Below are positions 17,938-26,842 of a DNA stretch of 64,000 nt, one piece after another. The notes under the pieces were generated by a model, which saw only the letters and a program-made list of their open reading frames with translations, was not told the origin of the DNA and made no database searches. Numbering within the stretch: the stretch's first letter is position 1; each line of letters begins with the position of its first letter. A program made the position numbers and the translations under genes. Source of the DNA: Gammaproteobacteria bacterium (GTDB lineage Bacteria; Pseudomonadota; Gammaproteobacteria; Burkholderiales; Burkholderiaceae_C); the NCBI GenBank assembly GCA_018828125.1, contig JAHJWB010000018.1, positions 62,001 to 126,000 on the forward strand, in the 5' to 3' direction.

Positions 17938-18768
17938 CTACATCGCCCAAATCCTCGGCGCTTCCCCCGCCATCCCCCACATCACCTCCCGCCAAGCCAC
18001 CCGCACGGCCTTGAGCAACTGCATTGCAGGCTCCACCTGCGGCGCCAGAACGCGCAGCACGACCATTTGTGCGCTGGGACTGGTGGCGCCTGCGGTGGCT
18101 TTGAGTGAATGGGCGTCCATCACAGCCCGCGCAGCGTCTAGCGCGGCATCGCGGCGCGTACGGTCGAGCGGGGCGCCTGCTGCAAAGAACAAGCTGGCCA
18201 TGCAGCGGTGCCCAGCCAGGCCCAGCGGGCTTTGCATGAGGCGGTGGTCTGCGGCGTTGATGGCGCCGCGCTCCAGCCACAGGCCGGGCACTTCGAGGTG
18301 TTGCACGAAGCGGCCGGTTTCAAAGGGCTGGTTGGCATGGGGCAGGCCCAGGGCCGTTACGTCCCAACCCATGCATTCGCCGCCGGGGGCCAGGTTCAAT
18401 GTCAGGTGGTTTTCGGCGTTGCAGGCGTTGTAGCAAAGCGCCTCCAGCGGCAGCCATTCCAGGCGAGCGCCGTCGGCCACCGACAGTTGGGTGCGCTGCA
18501 GGGCCAGGGGGCCGGTGGACCGGTAAAAGCGCGTGGCGCCTGGGGTGGTGAGCAGACCGTGCGCGCCGGGTGCCACGGTGGCAGTGATCTCCAGCGTGTC
18601 GCCGCCCACCAGGCCGCCGGGGGGGTGCACCAGCACGTTGTGGCAGATGGCGTCGCCTTCGGGGTAGAGGCTTTGCAGGATGCGCAGTGGGCCGTTGTGC
18701 TCAAAGCGGGCTACGGTGCGGGCGTTTTCACGGCTGTAGTCCAGTTGCAGGCGCGCGTGCCAAGGCAT
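17938..18768 (-). CDS. ureD: Urease accessory protein UreD
   Basis: A 276-residue UreD/UreH-type urease accessory protein, part of the UreDFG complex that loads nickel into urease. The family pattern is clear: PEGDAICHNVLVHPPGGLVG, TPGATRFYRS, LEWLPLEALCYNACNAE. Oddly, no ureA, ureB, ureC, ureE, ureF or ureG gene lies anywhere in this window: upstream on the same strand is an FAD oxidase and downstream a YCII protein. Thus it is either dispersed from the urease locus or the urease genes are elsewhere. Confidence 0.85.
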   Translation of the reverse strand: MPWHARLQLDYSRENARTVARFEHNGPLRILQSLYPEGDAICHNVLVHPPGGLVGGDTLEITATVAPGAHGLLTTPGATRFYRSTGPLALQRTQLSVADGARLEWLPLEALCYNACNAENHLTLNLAPGGECMGWDVTALGLPHANQPFETGRFVQHLEVPGLWLERGAINAADHRLMQSPLGLAGHRCMASLFFAAGAPLDRTRRDAALDAARAVMDAHSLKATAGATSPSAQMVVLRVLAPQVEPAMQLLKAVRVAWREVMWGMAGEAPRIWAM

Positions 18769-18783
18769 GGGTAAGATCCATTT

Positions 18784-18960
18784 GCTACTAAATGAGTAGC
18801 TGATTATGCCCTGTGGATAAGCGCTAGGGGCCTATTTAACTAAGAATTGGCGGGGTGGAGCGGACTGTGGCTTCCCTCGCCCTGTGAGAGGGCTGGGAAG
18901 GGGGGAGTCCGTGCGTGGGGGTTGCTCTTCTCCCCAACCCTCTCCCGCAGGGGGAGAGGG
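18784..18960. repeat. Degenerate AGCGCT-arm repeat (copy 3) and CCCTCTCCC/GGGAGAGGG hairpin region
   Basis: The gap between ureD and the FAD oxidase starts with a degenerate member of the palindromic repeat (GTGGATAAGCGCTAGGGGCC). A pair of pyrimidine/purine-rich inverted segments follows (CCCTCGCCCTGTGAGAGGG and CCCTCTCCCGCAGGGGGAGA). These could fold on either strand and may terminate the FAD-oxidase operon. Confidence 0.55.
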
Positions 18961-18997
18961 AGCACTACAGTGAGTCGTCGTGGTGGGCGGGGTTGAT

Positions 18998-20386
18998 TTA
19001 GGCGGGTTGGAGCACGGGAGCGACCGCTACTGCGGTTGACGACTCCTCTGCCGCATACCAGCTGCGAAGCTTGCCGGGGTTGAGCAGGCCTTGCGGGTCG
19101 AAGCGGCGTTTCATGTCCACCACGGCGGGGTCCAGGTTGTTTTGCTTGCCGTCCTCGACGATGTACACGTGCGGGTTGTTGATCTGCACGCCGTGGTCGC
19201 GGTAGATCTGCATGATCTGGTTCAGGCGCTCCTCGGTGGTGTAGCGAATGATCTGCAGGCCGCTGCAGTTGAAGGCGCCTTCCTTGGTGCGCAAAAACTC
19301 CAGGTGCATCATGACCTCGCCTTGCAGCGCGGCCTCCAGCGCCTTGACCTGTTCCAGCCGACGCGCGGGGGCGAAGCCGCTTTGGATGTAGGTGAGGCTC
19401 TTGTCCACCTTCAGCGCATGCAGGGTGGTGTGGTTCCAGGTGTATTCGAGCAGCGTCTTGTGGCTGCTGGCCACTTCGTCGGCGGTCTTGCGGTAGGTGA
19501 CCTGGCCGCCGTGCTGGGCCACCATGTCGCGCAAGCCTGCCTCGGAGTGCGGGGCCACCAGCAGCAGCACCGCGTGCTGGTCAGCGGGCAGGTGCTCGGC
19601 CAGGCTGGTGAAGTACTGCGGGATGGGCGCAGCCACAAAGCACACCTCTTTTTTCTCCAGCCCGGGCGCGCTGCCAAAGCGGTCGGCAAACTCCAGCGCG
19701 GCGTCAAACCGCTCGAAGGTGGCAATGCACTCGGTCCACTCTACGGCAGGGGTCAGGGCCACTTCCAGCTCCAGCACGATGCCGTTGGTGCCGTAGGTGT
19801 GGTGCAGCAGCATGGCCTCCGGGCCGCGCAGTTCGATGACCTGGGGCTCGGGCTCCACCGTCATCGCGCGCACGGCCAGCACATTGCCGGGCGCGGCCAG
19901 CGGGCCGTGGTTGATGGAGCCTGCACCACCAAAGCCTCCGCCAAACAGCCCGCCCAGCGTGGCGCTGCGGTAGGTGCTGGGTAGCCAGCGCAGCTCTTGC
20001 CCCTGGGGCTTGGCCTGCGCGTCAAAGTCCGCCAGCCGGATGCCCGACTGTGCACGGCCCACGCCGCCGCGCACCCAGCCAAAGGCGTTGTAACCCGACA
20101 GGTCCAGGATCACGCCGCCGTGCAGCGGCGTGCTCTGGCCATAGTTGCCGGTACCGCTGCCGCGCACGGTGAGGGGGATGCCCGCGTTGGCGCAGGCGGC
20201 CACCACTTGGCGGATCTCGTCCTCGGTGCGTGGGCGCACGGCGATGTCGCCGCTCTTGCCCGCCAGGTCGCGTTTGAGCACGGGGCTGAACCAGGCAAAG
20301 TCCTGCGAGAGGCGGCCCACGCGCAGCGGGTCCGCGATCCAGTCAAGGTCGGGCAGCAGGTCGGGCAGTTGCTGGGCGGTGGTCAT
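18998..20386 (-). CDS. FAD-binding oxidase/dehydrogenase (PCMH/GlcD-type)
   Basis: A 462-residue flavoprotein with an N-terminal PCMH-type FAD domain: VRGSGTGNYGQSTPLHGGV binds the FAD pyrophosphate and the STYRSATLGGLFGGGFGGAG region follows. The C-terminal half resembles glycolate/lactate-oxidase-like enzymes (FDPQGLLNPGKL). An AGGAGA site precedes the ATG at 20386. It is the last gene of the minus-strand heterocycle cluster; the substrate is unknown but is probably an intermediate of the imported compound. Confidence in family is high, in substrate nil. Confidence 0.8.
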   Translation of the reverse strand: MTTAQQLPDLLPDLDWIADPLRVGRLSQDFAWFSPVLKRDLAGKSGDIAVRPRTEDEIRQVVAACANAGIPLTVRGSGTGNYGQSTPLHGGVILDLSGYNAFGWVRGGVGRAQSGIRLADFDAQAKPQGQELRWLPSTYRSATLGGLFGGGFGGAGSINHGPLAAPGNVLAVRAMTVEPEPQVIELRGPEAMLLHHTYGTNGIVLELEVALTPAVEWTECIATFERFDAALEFADRFGSAPGLEKKEVCFVAAPIPQYFTSLAEHLPADQHAVLLLVAPHSEAGLRDMVAQHGGQVTYRKTADEVASSHKTLLEYTWNHTTLHALKVDKSLTYIQSGFAPARRLEQVKALEAALQGEVMMHLEFLRTKEGAFNCSGLQIIRYTTEERLNQIMQIYRDHGVQINNPHVYIVEDGKQNNLDPAVVDMKRRFDPQGLLNPGKLRSWYAAEESSTAVAVAPVLQPA

Positions 20387-20487
20387 GTGGGTATCTCCTG
20401 GAGGTCGAAGGGGGCGTGTTGGGCGAAAGGGGGCCTGCACCGCGCAACCTGAAGGTCATACGCGGTGTGGTGTTGGAAGTGTTGGGT

Positions 20488-21423
20488 TTAGTCCTGCGAG
20501 TTTTCGGAGGCGTGCCAGCCGCCGAGAGCGACGCGGGTGAGCCATGCCATCAGCACGAACAAGGCGACGCCAGTGAGCGAGATGAGCAGCAGCGCAGCAA
20601 ACATGCGCGGGATGTTGAGCTGAAAGCCCGCTTGCAGGATCTGGTACGCCAGCCCCGCACCCTGGCCCCCGGTGCCCGCCACAAACTCCGCCACCACAGC
20701 GCCGATAAGCGCGAGGCCGCTGGAGATGCGCAGCCCGCCAAAAAAATACGGCAGCGCGCTGGGGATGCGCAGGCGCAGCAGCGTCTGCAGCCGCGTGGCG
20801 CGGTTGAGCTGGAAGTAGCTTTGCAGATCAGGCTCCACACTGCGCAGGCCCAGCGTGGTGTTGCTGATGATGGGGAACAGGGCGACCAGTGCGGCGCAGA
20901 TCACCATCGACGCGGTCGGGTCCTTCACCCAGATGATGATGAGCGGTGCCACGGCCACGATGGGGGTGACCTGCAGCAGCACGGCGTAGGGGAAGAGCGC
21001 CGTTTCGATGCGTTTGCTTTGCACAAACAGGAACGAGATCAGCACGCCCGCCACCGTGGCCACCACAAAGGCCAGCACCGTGATCTTGACGGTGACCCAG
21101 AGCGAGCCGCCCAGGGCGGCCCAGTCGGTGAACAGCGTCTTCATCATCAGGATGGGCGAGGGCACCAGGTAGGGCGGTAGGTCCATGGCCGTGACCATGC
21201 CCTGCCACAGCGCGATCAGCACCACGCCGACAAGCAGCGGGTAGACCACGCGCTGCACGCGGGGCTGCGCCATCAGCGGTGGGCGCTTGGGTGAGGCTTT
21301 GGTAGCGGGCTTGGCCGCTGCAGTGGTTTTCGCAGGTGCCGAGCGTGGAACAGCAGGGTTGGTGGCTACCGCAGGGGAGGCCACCGGCGACGCGATGGAT
21401 GCGGAAGGGAATGGTGTGCTCAT
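20488..21423 (-). CDS. ABC transporter permease (NMT1/SsuC type), cluster 1
   Basis: A 311-residue inner-membrane permease with about six helices after a ~50-residue Ala/Pro/Lys-rich N-terminal extension. The EAA-like loop is around RTRLQTLLRLRIPSALPYFFGG. Its start overlaps the ATPase stop (ATGA at 21420-21423), so it is translationally coupled. It pairs with the ATPase and the NMT1-type binding protein of this cluster for uptake of a small N-heterocycle or related compound. Confidence 0.87.
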   Translation of the reverse strand: MSTPFPSASIASPVASPAVATNPAVPRSAPAKTTAAAKPATKASPKRPPLMAQPRVQRVVYPLLVGVVLIALWQGMVTAMDLPPYLVPSPILMMKTLFTDWAALGGSLWVTVKITVLAFVVATVAGVLISFLFVQSKRIETALFPYAVLLQVTPIVAVAPLIIIWVKDPTASMVICAALVALFPIISNTTLGLRSVEPDLQSYFQLNRATRLQTLLRLRIPSALPYFFGGLRISSGLALIGAVVAEFVAGTGGQGAGLAYQILQAGFQLNIPRMFAALLLISLTGVALFVLMAWLTRVALGGWHASENSQD

Positions 21424-22259
21424 GCCACGGTCTCCTCGGTGTCCACGCTGGCGCGGAGCAGGCTGTCTTGCAGCTGCTTGGCGTAGCGGCTGAATTCGGG
21501 CGAGACCATGAAGTCGGCCGTTCGGGGGTAGGGGGCGTCGATATGGAACTCTTCCACCACGCGTCCTGGGCGTGCGGCCATCATGACCACGCGGCTGGAG
21601 AGGAACACGGCCTCGTGGATGGAGTGCGTCACAAAGATCACGGTAAGTTTTTTCTTGCGCCACAGATCCAGCAGGTCGGCGTCCAGCTTGTGGCGGGTGA
21701 TTTCGTCGAGCGCGCCAAAGGGCTCATCCATCAGCAGCAGGTCGGGCTGGGTGACCAGGCCGCGCGCAATCGACACGCGCATCTGCATGCCGCCCGACAG
21801 CGCACGGGGCAGGGCGTTGGCGAACTTTGACAAACCCACCAGTGCCAGCGCTTCCGTCACGCGCGCATCGGCCTCGGCACGCGGCACACCCGCCAGGTCC
21901 AGCGGCAGGCGCACATTGGTCTGCACACTCGCCCAGGGCATGAGCGTGGGCGATTGGAAAACAAACGCCATCTTCTTGCCGCTTTCTTCCAGCTGCGCCA
22001 CCGGCTTGCGCCACAGGTGCAGGCGGCCGTCGGTGGGCTCCAGCAGGCCCGCCACCATCTTCAGCAGCGTGCTCTTGCCGCAGCCCGAGGGGCCGAGCAG
22101 GGTGACGAAATCGCCTTCCTCAATGGTCAGGTCCACGGGCAGAAGCGCCTGCGTGCCATTGGGGTAGGTCTTTTCGGCAGAGAGCACTTCCACAGCGGGT
22201 GTGGGATGCGTGGCTGGGGTGACGGGTGCCAGTGGCGGGGATTCAGCGGGGGATGTCAT
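21420..22259 (-). CDS. ABC transporter ATP-binding protein (NMT1/SsuB type), cluster 1
   Basis: A 279-residue ATPase with Walker A GPSGCGKSTLLK, signature LSGGMQMRVSIARGL, Walker B LLLMDEPFGALD and switch His in VTHSIHEAVFLS. This is typical of nitrate/sulfonate/pyrimidine-precursor importers. About 200 bp, including a strong hairpin, separates it from the binding-protein gene upstream. Confidence 0.9.
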   Translation of the reverse strand: MTSPAESPPLAPVTPATHPTPAVEVLSAEKTYPNGTQALLPVDLTIEEGDFVTLLGPSGCGKSTLLKMVAGLLEPTDGRLHLWRKPVAQLEESGKKMAFVFQSPTLMPWASVQTNVRLPLDLAGVPRAEADARVTEALALVGLSKFANALPRALSGGMQMRVSIARGLVTQPDLLLMDEPFGALDEITRHKLDADLLDLWRKKKLTVIFVTHSIHEAVFLSSRVVMMAARPGRVVEEFHIDAPYPRTADFMVSPEFSRYAKQLQDSLLRASVDTEETVA

Positions 22260-22364
22260 GGTCGCCTTTCGATGGATGCGGCCGCCGTGTGTGATACGGC
22301 TGCTGTGTCAGGGCTGGGGTGGCGGCGGGTGTTGCATTCGTTCAACTGGGTCTCATCCCCACCA

Positions 22365-22424
22365 CCGTTCGGGCTGTGCCTGTCGAGGCTGCGCGCGGCG
22401 CTTCGACAAGTTCAGCCTGAACGG
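22365..22424. repeat. Inverted pair of CCGTTCGGGCTG repeats forming a hairpin within the ABC operon
   Basis: CCGTTCGGGCTGTGCCTGTC faces GACAAGTTCAGCCTGAACGG across a short GC-rich loop, giving a near-perfect ~24-bp stem. It lies between the stop of the binding protein (22457) and the start of the ATPase (22259). It may act as a processing or attenuation hairpin lowering ATPase/permease expression relative to the binding protein. Confidence 0.65.
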
Positions 22425-22456
22425 GTGGGGGAGCGGCGCGAAGCTAAGTCATCGAA

Positions 22457-23467
22457 TCAGGGCAGAACCTTGAGGTCTTTCACGAACGCCGTCGTATACG
22501 TGTCAGCAAGCTTGACTTTCGCGGGGTCGATCAGCTTGGTGGTCACCAAAAAGTCATAGCTCGCCTTGGCGCGCTCGTCGGTCATGACACCGATGCCCAT
22601 GGTGGCGGCGTCACCGCCCGTGGCCATGCCCAGTTCCTTGAGCTTGGCCACGCTGTATGCGAGCTGCTCGTCGGTCATGTTGGGGTTGTCCTTCTTGATG
22701 AGTGCGTTGGCGGGCGCCGGGTCGTTCAGGTAGCTCTTCCAGCCTTCCATCGACGCCTTGACGAACGAGGCCACGGCGGCGCTGCGGTCCTTCACTGTCT
22801 TCTCCATGCACGAGATGGTGGTGGCATACGCGGGGTAGCCCTGGTCGCTGAACATCAGCGTATTGGCCTTGACGCCTGCCTTGGCAATGGCAAATGGCTC
22901 GGACGTCAAGTAGCCCTGCTGGGCGGTGTTCTTGTCGGCCACGAAGGGCTGGATGTTGAAGGTGTAGGGGCGCGTCTGCGAATCTGTGAAGCCGTACTTG
23001 GCCTTCAACCAGGGCCAGTAGCCGCGCTGGGCCGACGAGCCGATCAGGATGGTCTTGCCCTTGAGGTCTTCGAACTTCTTCACATCCTCGTGCGCGATGA
23101 GCACTTGCGGGTCTTTCTGGAACACCGCAGCCACGTTGACCACGGGCACGCCGCCCTCACGCATTTGGATCATCTGCAGGTCGCTCGAACCCATCACGCA
23201 CTCGGCTTGGCCTGCGGCCATCATCTGCACGATGTTGACTTGGGGGCCGCCCATCTTGATAGTCACATCCAGGCCATACTTTTTGTACAGGCCCGTGGCC
23301 ACCGCCTGGTAGAAGCCGCCATGCTCGGCCTGGGCATACCAGTTGGTCATGTACGTGAACTTTTCTTGCGCCTGGGCGGTACCCGATAGCGTGCCCAGCG
23401 CACCAAGAGCGAGCAGGGCGGCTGCACCAGTTTTGGAAAAGCGAGAGGCAGTTTTCTTCATCATCAT
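22457..23467 (-). CDS. ABC substrate-binding protein, NMT1 family, cluster 1
   Basis: A 336-residue periplasmic binding protein with a Sec signal (about 1-33, ending TAQAQ). The NMT1/SsuA-like fold is indicated by YMTNWYAQAEHGGFYQAVAT and GLYKKYGLDVTIKMGGPQVN. A GGAG site precedes the start. The family binds thiamine precursors, pyrimidines, purines or sulfonates. Given the creatininase, RidA and amidohydrolase genes just upstream, an N-heterocycle ligand is likely (inference). Confidence 0.87.
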   Translation of the reverse strand: MMMKKTASRFSKTGAAALLALGALGTLSGTAQAQEKFTYMTNWYAQAEHGGFYQAVATGLYKKYGLDVTIKMGGPQVNIVQMMAAGQAECVMGSSDLQMIQMREGGVPVVNVAAVFQKDPQVLIAHEDVKKFEDLKGKTILIGSSAQRGYWPWLKAKYGFTDSQTRPYTFNIQPFVADKNTAQQGYLTSEPFAIAKAGVKANTLMFSDQGYPAYATTISCMEKTVKDRSAAVASFVKASMEGWKSYLNDPAPANALIKKDNPNMTDEQLAYSVAKLKELGMATGGDAATMGIGVMTDERAKASYDFLVTTKLIDPAKVKLADTYTTAFVKDLKVLP

Positions 23468-23533
23468 GGCAATACTCCGAGGATGTGGTGGGAGAGGGCG
23501 AGAGAACGGATGGATCGGTGTGCGTTGCAGCTT

Positions 23534-24397
23534 TCAGGCCAGTGCGGACGAGTGCTCCACATGGCCGGTGTGGTGGGCGCGGCCCCAGGTTGTCTCGGAC
23601 CGGGCTGCCCACTGCAGGTGGTGCAACTCGGTGATGGCGGCGGCCCAGCTCACGGCCAGCGAGTCGAGGATGGCGTGGCCTTGTTCGGCTGTGGCGGGCA
23701 GCGGGTCGCCAATGATTCCGCTGGGGCCGAAGTCGCGTGCGCTCCAGGCGCAGGCGGGGCGGCCGTCGGGTGACAGCAGGGGCGAGTCAAAAACGGGCGG
23801 GTAATTGACCACTGCGCGCTCCATGTGCACGGTGTCTGGAGCCAGCGCCAGCATCAGAGCGGTTTCGGCATGGCCTGCGTGCATGGCCAGTTTCTTTTCG
23901 GTGTCAGACAGGTACTTGCCCGCCACATGCGGCACCCGCCAGGTGAAGCTGGGCACCACGATGAAGTCGCCATGGCGCAGGCGCAGCTCGCGTGCACACA
24001 TCTCCATCACCTGCGGCTGGCCGCCGTGGCCGTTGACGAACAGCAGCTTGCGAAAACCCGCGCGGTAGACCGACTCGCCCACCTCGTTCATGGTGGCCAG
24101 CAGGGTCTCGCCGCTCAGCGTGACAGTGCCGGGAAAGTGCAGGTGCTCTTCAGACTTGCCGTAGGTGATGGGGGCCATCGCAAACGCAGGCACATCGGCC
24201 GGCAGGCGCGCCAGCGCATGGCCCACCACACCCGCGCTGATCACTGTGTCTACCGCGCAAGGCAGGTGCGGGCCGTGTTGCTCGGTAGCGCCTGTGGGCA
24301 GCACGATGACGGTGTTCTCCTTGTCCGGCAGGTCGACGATCTCGGTCCAGCTCAGGTAGGGCAGGTAGCGGTGGGGCGGGTTGTAGCCGTGCAGCAT
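23534..24397 (-). CDS. Creatininase-family amidohydrolase
   Basis: A 287-residue enzyme of the creatininase/MftE-like family. Metal-binding residues are visible in TGATEQHGPHLPCAVDT, FVNGHGGQPQVME and HAGHAETALML. Members hydrolyse cyclic amides such as creatinine, or act on ring-opened amides (for example in riboflavin and pyrroloquinoline-type pathways). Together with the RidA and amidohydrolase genes and an NMT1 transporter, it probably opens or trims an imported N-heterocycle. Confidence 0.85.
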   Translation of the reverse strand: MLHGYNPPHRYLPYLSWTEIVDLPDKENTVIVLPTGATEQHGPHLPCAVDTVISAGVVGHALARLPADVPAFAMAPITYGKSEEHLHFPGTVTLSGETLLATMNEVGESVYRAGFRKLLFVNGHGGQPQVMEMCARELRLRHGDFIVVPSFTWRVPHVAGKYLSDTEKKLAMHAGHAETALMLALAPDTVHMERAVVNYPPVFDSPLLSPDGRPACAWSARDFGPSGIIGDPLPATAEQGHAILDSLAVSWAAAITELHHLQWAARSETTWGRAHHTGHVEHSSALA

Positions 24398-24431
24398 GGA
24401 TGGGGTCTTTCGTAATGAGGCAGTGGGTGGG

Positions 24432-24905
24432 TCAGCGCTGCGGCAGGTAGACCGTGGCTTCGACTTCAATGAGGATGTCGGCGGTAGGCAACATGCCAGT
24501 CACCTCTACCACGGTGGAGGCGGGTGGCTCACCGGGGAAGAACAACTTGCGCACGCGGCTGTACTGCGGGAAGTGGTCCAGGTTCTTGAAGTACTGCACC
24601 AGCTTGAATACGTCGGACATCTGACCGCCTGCGGCCTCGACGGTCTGGCGGATGCGATCGAGCACATACCAGCTTTGCGCGAGGATGGGGCCCTCTTTGA
24701 TGTCGCTGCTGAACTCGCCGGTTCGGCCGATCAACGTAGCGGCTTCGTCGGGGATGTCTGCATAGCCGCGCACGATGCGGCTGGCAGCGGGATCTACAGC
24801 AATGATGCCGCTCAGGTAGATGAAGTCGCCCGCGCGGCGCCAGGCTGCGTAGCGGGCCAAAGGTTGTGCGATGCCGGGATTGGTGTTGCTGGCCGGGGCG
24901 TTCAT
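24432..24905 (-). CDS. RidA/YjgF/YER057c-family protein
   Basis: A 157-residue RidA-like protein (GDFIYLSGIIAVDP, then LDRIRQTVEAAGGQMSDV and the STVVEVTGMLPTADILIEVEA end). Such proteins hydrolyse reactive enamines/imines; in the Rut pyrimidine pathway the RidA homologue RutC deaminates aminoacrylate. The start overlaps the upstream amidohydrolase stop by four bases, indicating coupling. It probably clears a reactive intermediate of this pathway. Confidence 0.85.
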   Translation of the reverse strand: MNAPASNTNPGIAQPLARYAAWRRAGDFIYLSGIIAVDPAASRIVRGYADIPDEAATLIGRTGEFSSDIKEGPILAQSWYVLDRIRQTVEAAGGQMSDVFKLVQYFKNLDHFPQYSRVRKLFFPGEPPASTVVEVTGMLPTADILIEVEATVYLPQR

Positions 24906-26227
24906 GCCATGCTCCTTTGGGGTTGGGTGTCAGCCACATGCCAGGCGGCGGGGGCGTGGCCGCTGGTGACGCGGCCCTGGCGCAGCACCACGCGGGCTTG
25001 CGAGCGCGACGGGAAGCCCCAGTGGTCCGCCTGGGTGAACACCAGCAGGTCGGCGGCATCACCGGTCTGCAGTGGTAGCGCGCGTGCGCCTTGGCGCAGC
25101 CAGTCGGCACGGCAAAGGGCTTCAGACCACTGATCAAATGGGGAGTCCAGCTGCGCAGCCAGCACACCAGTGGCCAGCGCTTCGAGTGGGTCAAAACTGC
25201 CCACGGGGCAAAACGGGTCTTGCACGTTGTCGCTGGCTACCAGCACCGGGATGCCGCGTGCGCGCGCCTCTTTCACCAGCGTCAGGCCACGCTGGCGCGG
25301 TGTGCGACCGGTGGTGGCGTCTTGCAGCAGCAGGTTGGTGATGGGCAGGGTGACCAGAGTGATAGGGGCCTGGGCTACGGCATCGAGCGTTGCCAGGGCC
25401 GTGGCTTCGTCCTGCGCAGCCAGGGCGCAGGTATGGCCGCACACCACATGCCCTTCAAAGCGCAGTTCTTGCAACAACGCTGCCGTGGTAGCGAGGCCTT
25501 GTGCGCCGGGGTTCAGTTCTTCATCGACATGCAGGTCCACATCCAACCCATGGTGCTGCGCGGCTTCGAACAGGTGGCGCAGGGCTTGCGGATTCCAGTT
25601 GGTGGAGTGCACAAAGCCGCCCAGCAACGCGCCTGCGCCGCTGGCGGCCACTGTGGCGGCCAGGCGCATGGCGGTGCTGCGGTCGGCATACAGGTGCAGC
25701 GGGATGAGGCTGACTCGCTCCAGCGTGATGCGATCGGCCCAATCGTGCGCCAGCTCGTGCAACACGTTCCAGGCCAGCGGTTGCGCGTCGGGCTCCCACC
25801 AGTCACAGTGGGTGCGCAGGTGCACCGTACCCGCGTCGCAGGCCCATTGCAGGGCGCGGCTGGCGCGGGCATGGATGTCGGCCTCGGTCCAGCCCTGGCG
25901 GTCCACCATCATGGCGTCGATGGCGCCCAGCAGGCCGGGCTTTACGACCCCCATGCGCGGCAGCGTGAAGGCTTTGTCCAGGTGGGTGTGTGCGTCAACC
26001 AGACCGGGCAGCACCAACGCACCGGCCACGTCCCAGGTGGCGCCTTGCAGTGCCTCTGTGGGGTCGTAGGGCGCCACGCCTTGCACCTTGCCGTGGGCCA
26101 GGTGCAGTGTGGCAAGTTCGGGCTGGTGGCTTGCGGTGGGCCACTGCGGGGGCAAAAGCCACCGGGGCAGCCGTGCGCGGGCAATGTGGTCGGGGGCGCT
26201 GGATGCGTGCATGCCGGTCGTTCCCAT
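24902..26227 (-). CDS. Cytosine-deaminase-like amidohydrolase
   Basis: A 441-residue metal-dependent amidohydrolase of the CodA/cytosine-deaminase branch. Metal ligands are seen in LVDAHTHLDK, LDVDLHVDEELNPG and VCGHTCAL, with the late Asp in LVASDNVQDPFCPVG. It would deaminate or hydrolyse a cyclic amidine or amide (cytosine, creatinine, isocytosine or a related ring). The ATG at 26227 lies 5 bp after the oxidoreductase stop. The RutR-like operator at the head of the operon favours a pyrimidine-like substrate, but this is inference. Confidence 0.8.
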   Translation of the reverse strand: MGTTGMHASSAPDHIARARLPRWLLPPQWPTASHQPELATLHLAHGKVQGVAPYDPTEALQGATWDVAGALVLPGLVDAHTHLDKAFTLPRMGVVKPGLLGAIDAMMVDRQGWTEADIHARASRALQWACDAGTVHLRTHCDWWEPDAQPLAWNVLHELAHDWADRITLERVSLIPLHLYADRSTAMRLAATVAASGAGALLGGFVHSTNWNPQALRHLFEAAQHHGLDVDLHVDEELNPGAQGLATTAALLQELRFEGHVVCGHTCALAAQDEATALATLDAVAQAPITLVTLPITNLLLQDATTGRTPRQRGLTLVKEARARGIPVLVASDNVQDPFCPVGSFDPLEALATGVLAAQLDSPFDQWSEALCRADWLRQGARALPLQTGDAADLLVFTQADHWGFPSRSQARVVLRQGRVTSGHAPAAWHVADTQPQRSMA

Positions 26228-26232
26228 CGTCG

Positions 26233-26820
26233 TCAGGCGAAGCGGGCCATGGCCTGGCCCACGCGGGCCTTGAAGGCCGCCAGGCGCGTGGGCGTGGCCA
26301 CGTTCATGTGGTAGTAGGCGTGGTAGCTGACCCGGGCCTTGCCACCGGTGAGCAAGCGCAGGTAGCGGGTGATGGACTTGCGCGGTGGGTCGCCCATCAA
26401 CATCGCCGTCCAACGTGCGCGGCCGTAGGTGACCACGGCAGAAATGCGCTTAATGTGGGTGAGCGAGGGTTTGACGTTGTTCGGGTCGCTGATGTCAAAG
26501 GCGACCCCAGGCATGAGCACGCGGTCGAAGAAGCCCTTGAGCATGGCGGGCATGCCAAAGCACCAGGTCGGAAAGCAGAACACCACGGCCTCGGCCCACA
26601 ACAGGCGATCCACATAGTCTTGCACCGGCAGGCGGTTGGTGGGCACCTCGTGGTAGCCCAGGCGTTCTTCGCGCGTCAGCACGGGGTTGAAGCCCTCGGC
26701 GTACAGGTCGCAGTCGTCCACCTCGTGCCCGGCGCTGCGCAGGTTGCTCACCACCTCGGTGTGCAGGGCGGCGTTGTAGCTGGTTTCGACCGGGTGGCAA
26801 TAGATGACAAGGATGCGCAT
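26233..26820 (-). CDS. Flavodoxin-fold NAD(P)H oxidoreductase (NQO/MdaB-like)
   Basis: A 195-residue flavodoxin-fold protein of the NAD(P)H dehydrogenase (quinone) family. MRILVIYCHPVETSYNAALH is the FMN/FAD phosphate-binding start, followed by FCFPTWCFGMPAMLKGFFDR. It would supply flavin-based reduction, possibly electron transfer with the ferredoxin encoded immediately upstream. It overlaps neither neighbour but spacing is under 25 bp on each side, so it is in the same operon. Confidence 0.82.
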   Translation of the reverse strand: MRILVIYCHPVETSYNAALHTEVVSNLRSAGHEVDDCDLYAEGFNPVLTREERLGYHEVPTNRLPVQDYVDRLLWAEAVVFCFPTWCFGMPAMLKGFFDRVLMPGVAFDISDPNNVKPSLTHIKRISAVVTYGRARWTAMLMGDPPRKSITRYLRLLTGGKARVSYHAYYHMNVATPTRLAAFKARVGQAMARFA

Positions 26821-26842
26821 GGCAGGTGTCCTTCTGACCGTG

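Noticed and set aside
18840..18970. CRISPR-like or satellite repeat in the ureD/FAD-oxidase gap
   Set aside because: Only two inverted CCCTCTCCC-type segments, with no regular spacing or spacers.
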